Below are positions 1-7,060 of a stretch of DNA of 8,267 nucleotides, piece by piece. Positions within the stretch are counted from its first letter, which is position 1. Each line of letters begins with the position of its first letter. The position numbers and the translations under genes were made by a program. The stretch comes from an uncultured Agathobacter sp. (GTDB lineage Bacteria; Bacillota; Clostridia; Lachnospirales; Lachnospiraceae). The stretch covers positions 1-8,267 of the forward strand of contig CAJUND010000054.1 of NCBI GenBank assembly GCA_910587655.1, read 5' to 3'. A model generated the notes under the pieces. It ran no database searches and was not told the DNA's origin. It worked only from the letters and a program-made list of their open reading frames with translations.

Positions 1-7
1 GCAGAGC

Positions 8-37
8 AGAGCCTTAACTATAAAGCTCTTTTTTTTT
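8..37 (+). terminator. Rho-independent terminator of an upstream gene
   Basis: AGAGC (8-12) pairs with GCTCT (25-29). The stem extends inward across a C/A mismatch to TT/AA (14-15 with 22-23) around a 6-base loop, and nine T follow directly (29-37). This is the usual layout of an intrinsic terminator and probably ends a + strand gene whose body lies before the window. The stem is short, so it may be a modest terminator. Confidence 0.7.
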
Positions 38-63
38 ATGTCTTATTTCGGGCAGGATAATAT

Positions 64-115
64 AAAACCGCCAGGGAATAAACGTATTTTTAGGTTTATT
101 CCCTGGCGGTTTTTT
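64..115 (+). terminator. Very strong hairpin terminator or attenuator ahead of the LuxR gene
   Basis: Bases 64-83 and 94-113 are perfect reverse complements: a 20-bp stem with no mismatch around a 10-base loop (84-93). The right arm runs into a T tract (110-115). The left arm starts with AAAA, so the minus strand also gives a hairpin followed by TTTTATATT, and the element could stop transcription both ways. It follows a first terminator by only about 26 bases and ends 51 bases before the LuxR start. It may be a second terminator for the upstream gene or a leader attenuator for the LuxR gene; the sequence alone does not decide. Confidence 0.85.
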
Positions 116-166
116 GCTGCAGTAAGCTGATGGCAGCAGTATTTGCCTGCAGGAAAGGAGGATTTC

Positions 167-2650
167 GTGGCGGAGGAACAGACATGTCAGGTTTTATACA
201 AAAACAAACCTGCGTTGGATGAACATTATGTGCGTCCCCTGGCAGCCTGGAACCAGATGAAAGCTGCCAAAAATACCGGACAGACAGTATATATTTACGG
301 CGTAACAGGAACCGGGAAAACCTCGTTTGCGGCGGATTTCCTTGCCAGAAAGAAATACCTTTACCTGTCTGTGTCGGACATCGGGGCAGTCCGTCTGGCC
401 GACACAGTGCGGAAGCATGCGGGCATGGTGCAGGCTCTGCAGGGAAAAACCGGTGTGCCGAAAATCATTGTAATCGACGACCTTCATCTGCTGGAAATAC
501 AGGAGGACAGAAATATATGCGGGCAGCTGATTGAAGAAATGGGCAGCAGAAAAGATATATGGCTGGTATTAATTTCCAGGGCGCTTGTGCCGAAATGGCT
601 GACTCCCGTCTGCGTCCGGCAGATTTTTCTGGTAATCGGCGAAGAGTGGCTGTTTCTGACAGAAAAGGAACAGCAGCAGTATCTGGACAAATGGGGGCTT
701 TCCATTACAGAAGCGGCGCTTAAAAAAATGCGTAAGCTGGGAACCGGATATCCTCTGTATCTCAGGATTCTGGCGATGAGGCTTTTGGCTATTCCGGAGG
801 AAAAACGCATAGGGGACCGGGCAGGGGCGGAACTTGAGGCGCTTGAAAAATCAAGGGTGGATTTATGGGATTACCTGGAAACCCACGTATATGACCAGTG
901 GGGCGTGGAGCTGCAGGAATTTTTAGAGATGGTTTCCATTGTGGAACAGTTTGACTTGTCCCTTGCGCAGCAGCTGACAAAGAAAAAGGAAGCGGGAAAG
1001 CTGATTGTGCAGGCACAGGAAACCGGAAACTTTCTGGTGGAAAGCAGGGGAAACGGGCAGAGTATTTATGAGATGAGACTTCCCATGAAATATTCCATGC
1101 GCAGGAGGCTTTTGGCAAAATATTCGCAGGATACCATTAAGGAACTGTATTACAGCGCAGGGAATTGCTATGAAATGAACGGGAATGTGACGGAAGCGCT
1201 CCGGATGTATGAAATGTGCAAAAACGATGAGGGGATTTCACGGATACTGATAGAAAACATGAGGAGAAACCCGGCGTCCGGGGACTATTATGAACTGAGG
1301 AATTATTACCTTGCACTTCCGGAGGAAAAAATTAAAAGCAGTGTGGAACTGATGGCGGGAATGTGTATGCTGCAGTCCATGCTGATGAATGAAACAGAAA
1401 GTGAACGCTGGTACCGAAAACTGGAATCATATGCGAAAGAAAAGACAGGAGGCATGAAACGGTCTGCGCAGGCAAGGCTTTTATACCTGGACATCGGACT
1501 GCCGCACAGGGGAACTGTCCGTATGGCGGACCTGTTAAAACGGACAGGGGGTCTTCTGGCAGAAAGAAAAATGATTTTGCCGGAATTTTCCGTTACCAGC
1601 AATCTTCCTTCCCTGATGAACGGGGGCAAGGATTTCTGTGACTGGAGCAGAAAGGACAGGGAACTGGCAAAAACCATCGGAAAGGCAGCGGCGTTTGTGC
1701 TGGGAAGATATGGGAAAGGACTTGTAAACCTTGCCCTTGCAGAAAGTTTTTTTGAAAAGGGCGAAGACGATTACGAGGTGGCAAGTCTTGCAGGAAAAGG
1801 CAGGATGCAGGCGGAAAGCGGCGGAAAAACGGAACAGGTATTTGTTGCCGTTGGAATACTGGCAAAGCTGTCCATTTTAAATAACCGTATGGAGGATGCC
1901 GTGGAAATGCTGGAAAGTTTCAGGAAGACAGCAGAGAGGGAGGTGCCAAAGCTTCTCCCAAATATCCGGGCAATGGAGGTAAGGATGGAACTCTATACCG
2001 GAAGAACCGGCAGTGCATTCCAGTGGCTTGAAGAAGAGGCGCCGGACGAGAATGCCATGTTCCACACCATGGAACGTTACCGCTATCTGACAAAAATCAG
2101 GGTGTATCTTGCATCGGGGAGGAAGGAAAAAGCGCTGCTGTTACTGGATAAAATGCAGTTTTATGCAGAAAAGATGCAGCGGACCTACATTGAAACAGAA
2201 GTGCAGCTGCTGACTGCAGTGGCCTGGTACCGGATGGGAAAAGAACACTGGCAGGATTACCTTCAGAAGGCGGTGGCAAAAGCAGAGGATTACCACTTTG
2301 TGAGGATACTTACCAGGGAAGGAGCGGCACTGCATGAGCTTTTAAAAGCCGGCACTGTTACCTGGCAGAATCCGCAGTTTCAAAAACAGGTCATGGAAGA
2401 ATGCGCCAGGATGGCGGATTTTTATCCTGCATACCTGAAAGAAAAAAAAGAGGGAAATCTGATTCTCAGCGAAAAGGCACTGAAAATCCTGCGGCTGCAG
2501 GCACAGGGATTTTCGGTGGATAAAATTGCGGACCAGCTCGGACTCTCCAGGGCGGGCGTGAAATATTACAACCAGGAAACCTATAAAAAGCTGGGGGTGA
2601 ATAACAAAACCGCCGCAGTGGCAGAAGCCAGAAACCGGGGGATTTTGTAA
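167..2650 (+). CDS. LuxR-family transcriptional regulator, MalT/LAL-like STAND ATPase
   Basis: Probable large signal-responsive transcription activator of 827 residues, acting in the cytoplasm on DNA. I chose GTG 167 because AAGGAGG (155-161) sits 5 bases before it; the longer in-frame TTG start at 143 would place this site inside the gene. Residues 45-52 (GVTGTGKT) form a Walker A P-loop. KIIVIDDLH (99-107) is a Walker B, and LVLISR...VPKWL follows as in MalT-type ATPases. The middle (about 330-760) is Leu/Ala-rich and helical, like the TPR sensor region of LAL regulators. Residues 767-827 are a LuxR/GerE helix-turn-helix (GFSVDKIADQLGLSRAGVK, then YKKLGVNNKTAAV). In the known family, ATP and an inducer drive oligomerisation and promoter binding; the inducer here is unknown. 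The gene lies 50 bp before the surface-protein gene with no terminator between, so it probably regulates that gene. An A8 run lies just before the HTH. Confidence 0.9.
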   Translation: MAEEQTCQVLYKNKPALDEHYVRPLAAWNQMKAAKNTGQTVYIYGVTGTGKTSFAADFLARKKYLYLSVSDIGAVRLADTVRKHAGMVQALQGKTGVPKIIVIDDLHLLEIQEDRNICGQLIEEMGSRKDIWLVLISRALVPKWLTPVCVRQIFLVIGEEWLFLTEKEQQQYLDKWGLSITEAALKKMRKLGTGYPLYLRILAMRLLAIPEEKRIGDRAGAELEALEKSRVDLWDYLETHVYDQWGVELQEFLEMVSIVEQFDLSLAQQLTKKKEAGKLIVQAQETGNFLVESRGNGQSIYEMRLPMKYSMRRRLLAKYSQDTIKELYYSAGNCYEMNGNVTEALRMYEMCKNDEGISRILIENMRRNPASGDYYELRNYYLALPEEKIKSSVELMAGMCMLQSMLMNETESERWYRKLESYAKEKTGGMKRSAQARLLYLDIGLPHRGTVRMADLLKRTGGLLAERKMILPEFSVTSNLPSLMNGGKDFCDWSRKDRELAKTIGKAAAFVLGRYGKGLVNLALAESFFEKGEDDYEVASLAGKGRMQAESGGKTEQVFVAVGILAKLSILNNRMEDAVEMLESFRKTAEREVPKLLPNIRAMEVRMELYTGRTGSAFQWLEEEAPDENAMFHTMERYRYLTKIRVYLASGRKEKALLLLDKMQFYAEKMQRTYIETEVQLLTAVAWYRMGKEHWQDYLQKAVAKAEDYHFVRILTREGAALHELLKAGTVTWQNPQFQKQVMEECARMADFYPAYLKEKKEGNLILSEKALKILRLQAQGFSVDKIADQLGLSRAGVKYYNQETYKKLGVNNKTAAVAEARNRGIL

Positions 2651-2683
2651 ACGGTTTTATATGTAAATATGATTGAGGAAACA

Positions 2684-2690
2684 GAGGAGG
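2684..2690 (+). promoter_or_regulatory. Ribosome binding site of the surface-protein gene
   Basis: GAGGAGG lies 10 bases before ATG 2701, at the long end of normal spacing. No other in-frame start lies nearby, so it supports the 2701 start. The 50-bp gap after the regulator shows neither a clear promoter nor a hairpin, which fits co-transcription. Confidence 0.75.
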
Positions 2691-2700
2691 AGTTATTGTT

Positions 2701-5700
2701 ATGGACAAAAAGAAAGAAAAGTTAAAGCGGATACACCGTATAAAGGAAGGAAAAAGGCACCGTATACTGGGAATACTTTTGTCGGCAGCACTGGTATTTT
2801 ATATGCTGCCATTGGATAGAATGACGGTGTATGCTGAGGAAAAGAAAGTATCTGCCGCTTATCAGGAAGCGTCATGGGATGGCAGCCAAGTGAACTATGT
2901 GGACAAAACCGCAGACTGTACGCCTGTTGAAAGCAGCACCGAAGCGGTCACATGGGATGCGGGCTGGTATGCGGTAAACGGCACCGTCACCATTTCCGAA
3001 CCCGTCACCGTCACCGGGGAGGTACACCTGATTCTGGCGGACGGCTGCACCCTCACAGCGGTAAAAGGCATTGTGGTGACGACTGGCAACAGCCTGACCA
3101 TCTACGCCCAGTCCGGCGGCACCGGCACGCTGAACGTCACTGGCACGACTGACAGCGACAACAACGCCAGCGCGGGCATCGGCGGCAGCACCGAAATTCT
3201 TGATAGCGGCAGTATTACCATTCATGGCGGCGTAATCAATGCCACTGGTGGCTATGTGGATGGTATGAGTAGCGGGGCAGGCATCGGCGGCGGTGCTTCC
3301 TTCAACGCAAATGGCGGCAACAGCGGTACTGTTACAATCTTCGGTGGTGTGATTACCGCTTCCAGTGGCAGTGTGGATTTAGTAGCAAATCATGGTGCGA
3401 ATTACAGTGGAGCAGGAATTGGCGGTGGTGCCGGAGGCAATACCGGTGGCGCCGGAAATTCGATTACCATCTATGGCGGCACTGTTACAGCAGACTCTCA
3501 GGCCGGCAATCAAAGCGGCGCGGGAATCGGCGGTGGAGCTGGAAACAGTATTGGTGGCGCCGGAAATCCGATTGCCATCTATGGCGGCAATGTCACAGCA
3601 ACCTCTGGCACTATTGGCGGCTCTGGCGGTGCAGGCACTGGTGGGGGTAGTGGTGGAAATGCGTCCGGCAATGGCGCTGTTACCATCAGCGGTGGCACAG
3701 TGACCGCCGTTGGAAGTAACTATGCCGCAGGCATCGGCGGCGGCGGTGGATACTGTTGGAGCAGCCAATATGGAAGTGGTAGTGTTACCGGCGGCATCGG
3801 CAGCGTCACCATTACCGGCGGCATTGTGGACGCTTCCAGTCCCACAGATGTCCATTGGAAAGGTTACGAGGGTGCTCCCATCGGCAACGGCGGGAACAGC
3901 GACGATACCCCTGCGACCGTCAGCAAGGATAGCGCCATCGTGTTCGAGAACGGCGCGGGGACTGTCTGCGGCGATGTGGTTCTGAATGAGAACTATGCTG
4001 TTCCCGCGGATTACTCTCTGAATATCCCCGGCGGGAACAGCCTGTCCGGGAGCGGCATACTTAGCGGCGGCAAAGAGTTTACCACCGAAAACCTGACGGC
4101 GGACATGGTCACTGTTTCTACTGACCTTTGTTATAATGGGCAGGACCGGTCAGAGGCGTTAAAAAACCAGCTTTCCGCTGAGCTTGGCAAAGGAATCAGG
4201 ATTTGCGGACAGACCTTTACTGCCAGCGGCTGGACGGTGGCGGCGGTTGTAAAAACAGACGATTTGATTTATACCGCTACTTATATGAAAACAGACGGTC
4301 CGAACACCTTCGAGAAAACCATCACGCTCCAGAAGTCCGGCTCCACGCTGGCTGTTAAGCTGAACAATGCGGAGGGACTGGTCTACACCGGCGCAGCGCA
4401 GAAACCCGGTGTTACCGTTACAGCGGACGGGCAGACGCTGGCGGCGGAGGATTACACAGTAAGTTATTCCGGCAACACAAATGCCGGAACAGCAACTGTG
4501 ACCGTTACCGGCAAAAACTATATAAACAGCGTTCAAAAGACCTTTTCCATACAAAAGGCAAAGCCGGGTATTGACAGTCCGCCGGAGGCAGCAGGGATAA
4601 CCTACGGGCAGGCATTGTATGAATCCGTATTATCAGGCGCTGCATATAACGGCGTGTCCTCTGAAAAAATAGCCGGAACATTTACATGGAAGGACCGCTT
4701 TGTAAAACCTTCAGTGTCCGACAGCGGAAAAACAGAGTATACGGTCGTATTTACCCCGGATGACCTGGCTAATTATTATCCCGCTGAAACAAAGGTGACA
4801 CTTACTGTCAGTAAGGCAGATAATCCGCCGAAAAAACCGGGCAGCATGATGAATGTGTCAGTAAACTGCAGTAAAGTAAGTGACATTGTTCTGCCGGAGG
4901 ACTGGAAATGGCAGGATTCCTGCAGGGATACCGCACTTTCCGCAGGAAAAACCATAAATGCCGTAGCGGAATATACCGGCGCAGACTGGGAAAATTTTGA
5001 AAACACAACTGCAGCGGTTGAAATTACCCGTTCAGAATGCAGCCATATTCCAGGAGATTTCCTGTATACCCAGTCTGGCGAAAAGGAACCTTCCTGCACA
5101 AAGGAAGGACTGGGACACAGGGAATGCACCGTCTGCCATGAAGTAATCGAATCGGAAGCAGCAGTTCCTGCACTGGGACATGATTATACCGGGGAAGTGA
5201 CAAAGGAGCCGACCGCGGAGCAGGAGGGGGTTAAGACCTTCACCTGTTCCCGCTGCAACGACTGTTACACCGAATCCATACCGAAGCCTGCGGCTGGAAA
5301 CGGGGGCTCCGAGGGAGGAAACGGCGGCGGCTCAGGTTCAGGAGGCGGTTCCGCAGGCGGGAACGGTCCTGCGGTTACCCCGGAAGTTCCGGACACATAC
5401 ACAAAAACCAATTCAGCCGGAAACACGGTCGTGGTCACCACAACCATAAGGTACGGCAGCAATCAAAGCATCATATCAAAAACGGTAAAGTCTGTCATTG
5501 AACATGCGGCGGAAAACACGGCTGTTACGGTAACCGTAAAGACGGACAGTAACGGTAAAACAACCGCCAGTGCAACTGTTGTGAAGACAAAAACCGCAGC
5601 AGAAAAAGGGAACATAATTTCCGCAGCGGTTGTCAGCCAGATAAAGGAAGCCGCAGGCACTGCAGACGTCATGATTACCTGGAAAGTAAAGGATGCGGGC

Positions 5701-6174
5701 GGCAAAACAAAATATACCGTAAAAGTAAATGCCGGGGACCTGAAAAAAGGCAGTGTCCTAAAAATCATGAAAACAGACCCGGAAACGGGTGAGTATGTTC
5801 TTGTGGATGCAAAGAACTATCCGGTGGCGAAAAACGGAAACGTCAGTGTCACAGTGGATAAAAAGGGAACCTATATTCTTTTGAATGAGGCTGATGCAAA
5901 GAAATACAGCGACGCCATTAAAAAAAGCATAAAGGTAAAGGAATCCTCCAAATCCGTAAAGGCAGGAAAGAAAACATCCATCGCCCTAAACGGTAAAACC
6001 AATAAAAATAATATTAAAAAAATTACTTACACAAGCACCGACAAATCCGTTGCATCCGTGGATAAAAAAGGAAAAATCACCGCAAAGAAAAAAGGAACCG
6101 TAACCATTAAGGCGAAAGTCACCTTAAAGAACGGGGTGACAAAAACAGTGAAAATGAAGTTAAAAGTAAAATAG
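2701..6174 (+). CDS. Secreted multidomain surface protein: beta-helix rows, YDG/MBG-like, Cys-cluster and Big2-like modules
   Basis: Predicted exported, cell-surface protein of 1157 residues. A basic n-region (1-20), a hydrophobic stretch (about 22-37) and TVYA/EE give a signal peptide probably cut after residue 45. Residues 157-380 hold six Gly-rich rows of the pattern GAGIGGG...ITIxGGxVTAxSG, expected to stack as a right-handed beta-helix. Residues 461-545 are a beta-rich segment I cannot name. About 546-619 resembles a YDG-type Ig module (LVYTGAAQKPGVTV, AEDYTVSYSGNTNAGTA) and 623-707 an MBG-like one (ITYGQAL, GTFTWKD, YTVVFTPDDLANY); 712-778 is a weaker relative. Residues 780-862 carry two Cys-rich repeats. 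A Gly/Ser linker (866-889) leads to a beta-rich region, and about 1075-1157 is a Lys-rich Big2-like domain (TSTDKSVASVDKKGKITAKKKGTVTI). There is no LPXTG motif or C-terminal membrane anchor, so attachment is probably non-covalent or the protein is released. The role is likely adhesion or glycan contact; no catalytic motif is visible. Confidence 0.88.
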   Translation: MDKKKEKLKRIHRIKEGKRHRILGILLSAALVFYMLPLDRMTVYAEEKKVSAAYQEASWDGSQVNYVDKTADCTPVESSTEAVTWDAGWYAVNGTVTISEPVTVTGEVHLILADGCTLTAVKGIVVTTGNSLTIYAQSGGTGTLNVTGTTDSDNNASAGIGGSTEILDSGSITIHGGVINATGGYVDGMSSGAGIGGGASFNANGGNSGTVTIFGGVITASSGSVDLVANHGANYSGAGIGGGAGGNTGGAGNSITIYGGTVTADSQAGNQSGAGIGGGAGNSIGGAGNPIAIYGGNVTATSGTIGGSGGAGTGGGSGGNASGNGAVTISGGTVTAVGSNYAAGIGGGGGYCWSSQYGSGSVTGGIGSVTITGGIVDASSPTDVHWKGYEGAPIGNGGNSDDTPATVSKDSAIVFENGAGTVCGDVVLNENYAVPADYSLNIPGGNSLSGSGILSGGKEFTTENLTADMVTVSTDLCYNGQDRSEALKNQLSAELGKGIRICGQTFTASGWTVAAVVKTDDLIYTATYMKTDGPNTFEKTITLQKSGSTLAVKLNNAEGLVYTGAAQKPGVTVTADGQTLAAEDYTVSYSGNTNAGTATVTVTGKNYINSVQKTFSIQKAKPGIDSPPEAAGITYGQALYESVLSGAAYNGVSSEKIAGTFTWKDRFVKPSVSDSGKTEYTVVFTPDDLANYYPAETKVTLTVSKADNPPKKPGSMMNVSVNCSKVSDIVLPEDWKWQDSCRDTALSAGKTINAVAEYTGADWENFENTTAAVEITRSECSHIPGDFLYTQSGEKEPSCTKEGLGHRECTVCHEVIESEAAVPALGHDYTGEVTKEPTAEQEGVKTFTCSRCNDCYTESIPKPAAGNGGSEGGNGGGSGSGGGSAGGNGPAVTPEVPDTYTKTNSAGNTVVVTTTIRYGSNQSIISKTVKSVIEHAAENTAVTVTVKTDSNGKTTASATVVKTKTAAEKGNIISAAVVSQIKEAAGTADVMITWKVKDAGGKTKYTVKVNAGDLKKGSVLKIMKTDPETGEYVLVDAKNYPVAKNGNVSVTVDKKGTYILLNEADAKKYSDAIKKSIKVKESSKSVKAGKKTSIALNGKTNKNNIKKITYTSTDKSVASVDKKGKITAKKKGTVTIKAKVTLKNGVTKTVKMKLKVK
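3169..3840 (+). repeat. In-gene array of six Gly-rich beta-helix rows
   Basis: The rows, in protein residues, are 157-190, 191-235, 236-271, 272-307, 308-341 and 342-380. Each begins near (S)GAGIGGG and ends near ITIxGGxVTA. Rows three and four are both exactly 36 residues (108 bp), and 3445-3492 matches 3553-3600 at 44 of 48 bases by hand count, which suggests a fairly recent tandem duplication. A degenerate seventh row may begin at residue 391 (GAPIGNGGN). The other rows differ in length through insertions in the loop between the two motifs. Confidence 0.85.
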
Positions 6175-6186
6175 CAGCAGTATATT

Positions 6187-6212
6187 CCGGGCGGGAATTT
6201 CCGCCCGGTTTT
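6187..6212 (+). terminator. Rho-independent terminator of the regulator/surface-protein unit
   Basis: CCGGGCGG (6187-6194) pairs perfectly with CCGCCCGG (6201-6208) around a 6-base loop (GAATTT), and TTTT (6209-6212) follows. It starts 13 bases after the surface-protein stop codon. The stem is all G/C; the T run is short. Confidence 0.85.
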
Positions 6213-6294
6213 ATGGTTTGTGTGCAATGGAAAAAGGGTATGCCGGGCAGGGTGAGATAATGCAGAAAAAATTCTACCGGTGCAAAAAATTTGA

Positions 6295-6323
6295 TTGACA
6301 CCGTATATGACACCATTTATAAT
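6295..6323 (+). promoter_or_regulatory. Perfect-consensus sigma-A promoter of hicAB with putative operator
   Basis: TTGACA (6295-6300) and TATAAT (6318-6323) are both exact consensus hexamers, 17 bp apart, which is the optimum. A6T3 (6284-6292) just upstream of the -35 resembles an UP element. Inverted repeat CCATT/AATGG (6313-6317 and 6324-6328) frames the -10, and TGACACC occurs twice (6296-6302 and 6308-6314). HicB proteins with a DNA-binding C-terminus usually repress their own promoter, so these repeats are plausible operator sites. The operator role is inferred. Confidence 0.85.
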
Positions 6324-6343
6324 AATGGCAGGGAGGTATTCTG

Positions 6344-6598
6344 ATGCCAAAGTGGGATAAACTATTAGACAGGATATGTTCCTTGTCAAAGGATATGCGT
6401 TTTAATGAACTGCGTAAGGTACTGGAAAGTTACGGTTATGAAATGCACCAGCCGAAAGGAGGCAGCAGCCATTGTACCTTCCGGAAACAGGGATGCAGAC
6501 CAGTTACCATTCCAATGCATGAACCGATAAAGAAAGTATATGTGGAAATGGTTAAGGAAGTAATAGAGAGCGAGGTGGATACGGATGACGTTGAATGA
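6344..6598 (+). CDS. hicA: HicA-family toxin (mRNA interferase) of a type II toxin-antitoxin pair
   Basis: 84-residue protein of the HicA family, whose known members have a double-stranded-RNA-binding-like fold and cleave mRNA to stop growth when not held by HicB. The core is visible: RFNELRKVLESYGYEMHQPKG, then GGSSHCTF with the expected catalytic His at residue 43, then VTIPMHEPIKKVYV and a C-terminal helix. The first 18 residues extend a little beyond the shortest HicA proteins. GGGAGG (6331-6336) lies 7 bases before ATG 6344, supporting the start. It is first in a two-gene operon under the consensus promoter and overlaps hicB by 14 bp, the usual toxin-first order for hicAB. No key residue is missing, so the toxin should be active. 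Target choice cannot be read from the sequence. Confidence 0.9.
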   Translation: MPKWDKLLDRICSLSKDMRFNELRKVLESYGYEMHQPKGGSSHCTFRKQGCRPVTIPMHEPIKKVYVEMVKEVIESEVDTDDVE

Positions 6599-6947
6599 AT
6601 ATATGGAACTGCCTTACCGTATGGAGGTTGTGCCTGATAAGGAAGAAGGCGGCTATGTCGTAACATTTCCGGAATTGCCGGGGTGCATAACCTGCGGTGC
6701 AACTCTTGAATCAGCAGTAAGCAATGCAAAGGACGCAAAAAAGGAGTGGCTTATGGCTGCACTGGAAGAAGGACAGGAGCCTCCCGGACCGGACGGACTG
6801 AATGATTATTCCGGACAGTTTAAGCTGCGGATTCCCAAAAGCCTGCATCGTCAGCTGTCCGAACAATCCAAACGGGAAGGGATTAGCATGAACCAGTATT
6901 GCTTATATCTTTTATCAAGAAATGACGCAATACATTCGCAGGGGTAG
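6585..6947 (+). CDS. hicB: HicB-family antitoxin with C-terminal ribbon-helix-helix
   Basis: 120-residue partner of HicA. Residues about 9-60 have the HicB core, a degenerate RNase H-like fold (YRMEVVPDKEEGGYVVTFPELPGC, then GATLESAVSNAKDAKKEWL), which in known pairs covers the toxin active site. Residues about 78-112 (FKLRIPKSLHRQLSEQSK, then SMNQYCLYLLSR) match a ribbon-helix-helix DNA-binding domain, so it should repress the hicAB promoter. ATG 6585 is preceded by GAGGTGG (6572-6578) at 6 bases and lies inside the end of hicA in another frame. The in-frame ATG at 6603 has no comparable binding site. The overlap suggests translational coupling, which would keep antitoxin and toxin made together. 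Confidence 0.9.
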   Translation: MTLNEYMELPYRMEVVPDKEEGGYVVTFPELPGCITCGATLESAVSNAKDAKKEWLMAALEEGQEPPGPDGLNDYSGQFKLRIPKSLHRQLSEQSKREGISMNQYCLYLLSRNDAIHSQG

Positions 6948-7007
6948 AGAATTACAATAGAATAGCAGAGTGACTGATGAAAGCATCTAAGCCTTATATC
7001 AGAAATA

Positions 7008-7060
7008 ATTGTATCAATTTGGACATGCAATATGGCTTGCGTACCACAATTTGATATAAT
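7008..7060 (+). other. Long imperfect stem-loop just before the terminator
   Basis: ATTGTATCAA (7008-7017) pairs with TTGATATAAT (7051-7060) over ten positions, one a G-U pair. Inside, GG/CC, AC/GT and GCAA/TTGC (7027-7030 with 7037-7040) extend the stem with small bulges to a 6-base loop. Its last three bases are also the first three of the terminator stem. It may stabilise the hicAB 3' end, be part of a small RNA, or be a short palindromic repeat element. Confidence 0.45.

Noticed and set aside
143..166. TTG 143 as the start of the LuxR regulator
   Set aside because: It would place the AAGGAGG at 155-161 inside the coding region, and no binding site precedes 143. GTG 167 fits far better.
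130..222. ATG at 130 opening a short ORF before the LuxR gene
   Set aside because: It is in a different frame from the LuxR gene, has no ribosome binding site upstream, and runs through the good site that serves GTG 167. A regulatory leader peptide cannot be excluded but is not supported.
3169..3840. CRISPR-like or tandem DNA repeat array
   Set aside because: The units are coding, in frame, of variable length and degenerate at DNA level; they are protein beta-helix rows.
3379..3855. Long minus-strand open frame (158 codons) opposite the beta-helix rows
   Set aside because: It is the reverse reading of GGC/GGT/GCC-rich repeats, giving an Ala/Thr/Ser/Gly/Asn string with no domain and no ribosome binding site. 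The + strand frame has a signal peptide and recognisable modules.
6436..6738. Minus-strand frame of 100 codons antisense to hicA-hicB
   Set aside because: It is wholly covered by two well-recognised genes, has no ribosome binding site and no family pattern.
7055..7060. TATAAT as a -10 promoter in the hicB-fic spacer
   Set aside because: No matching -35 lies 16-18 bp upstream, it is not an extended -10, and it falls in paired bases of the hairpin and terminator.
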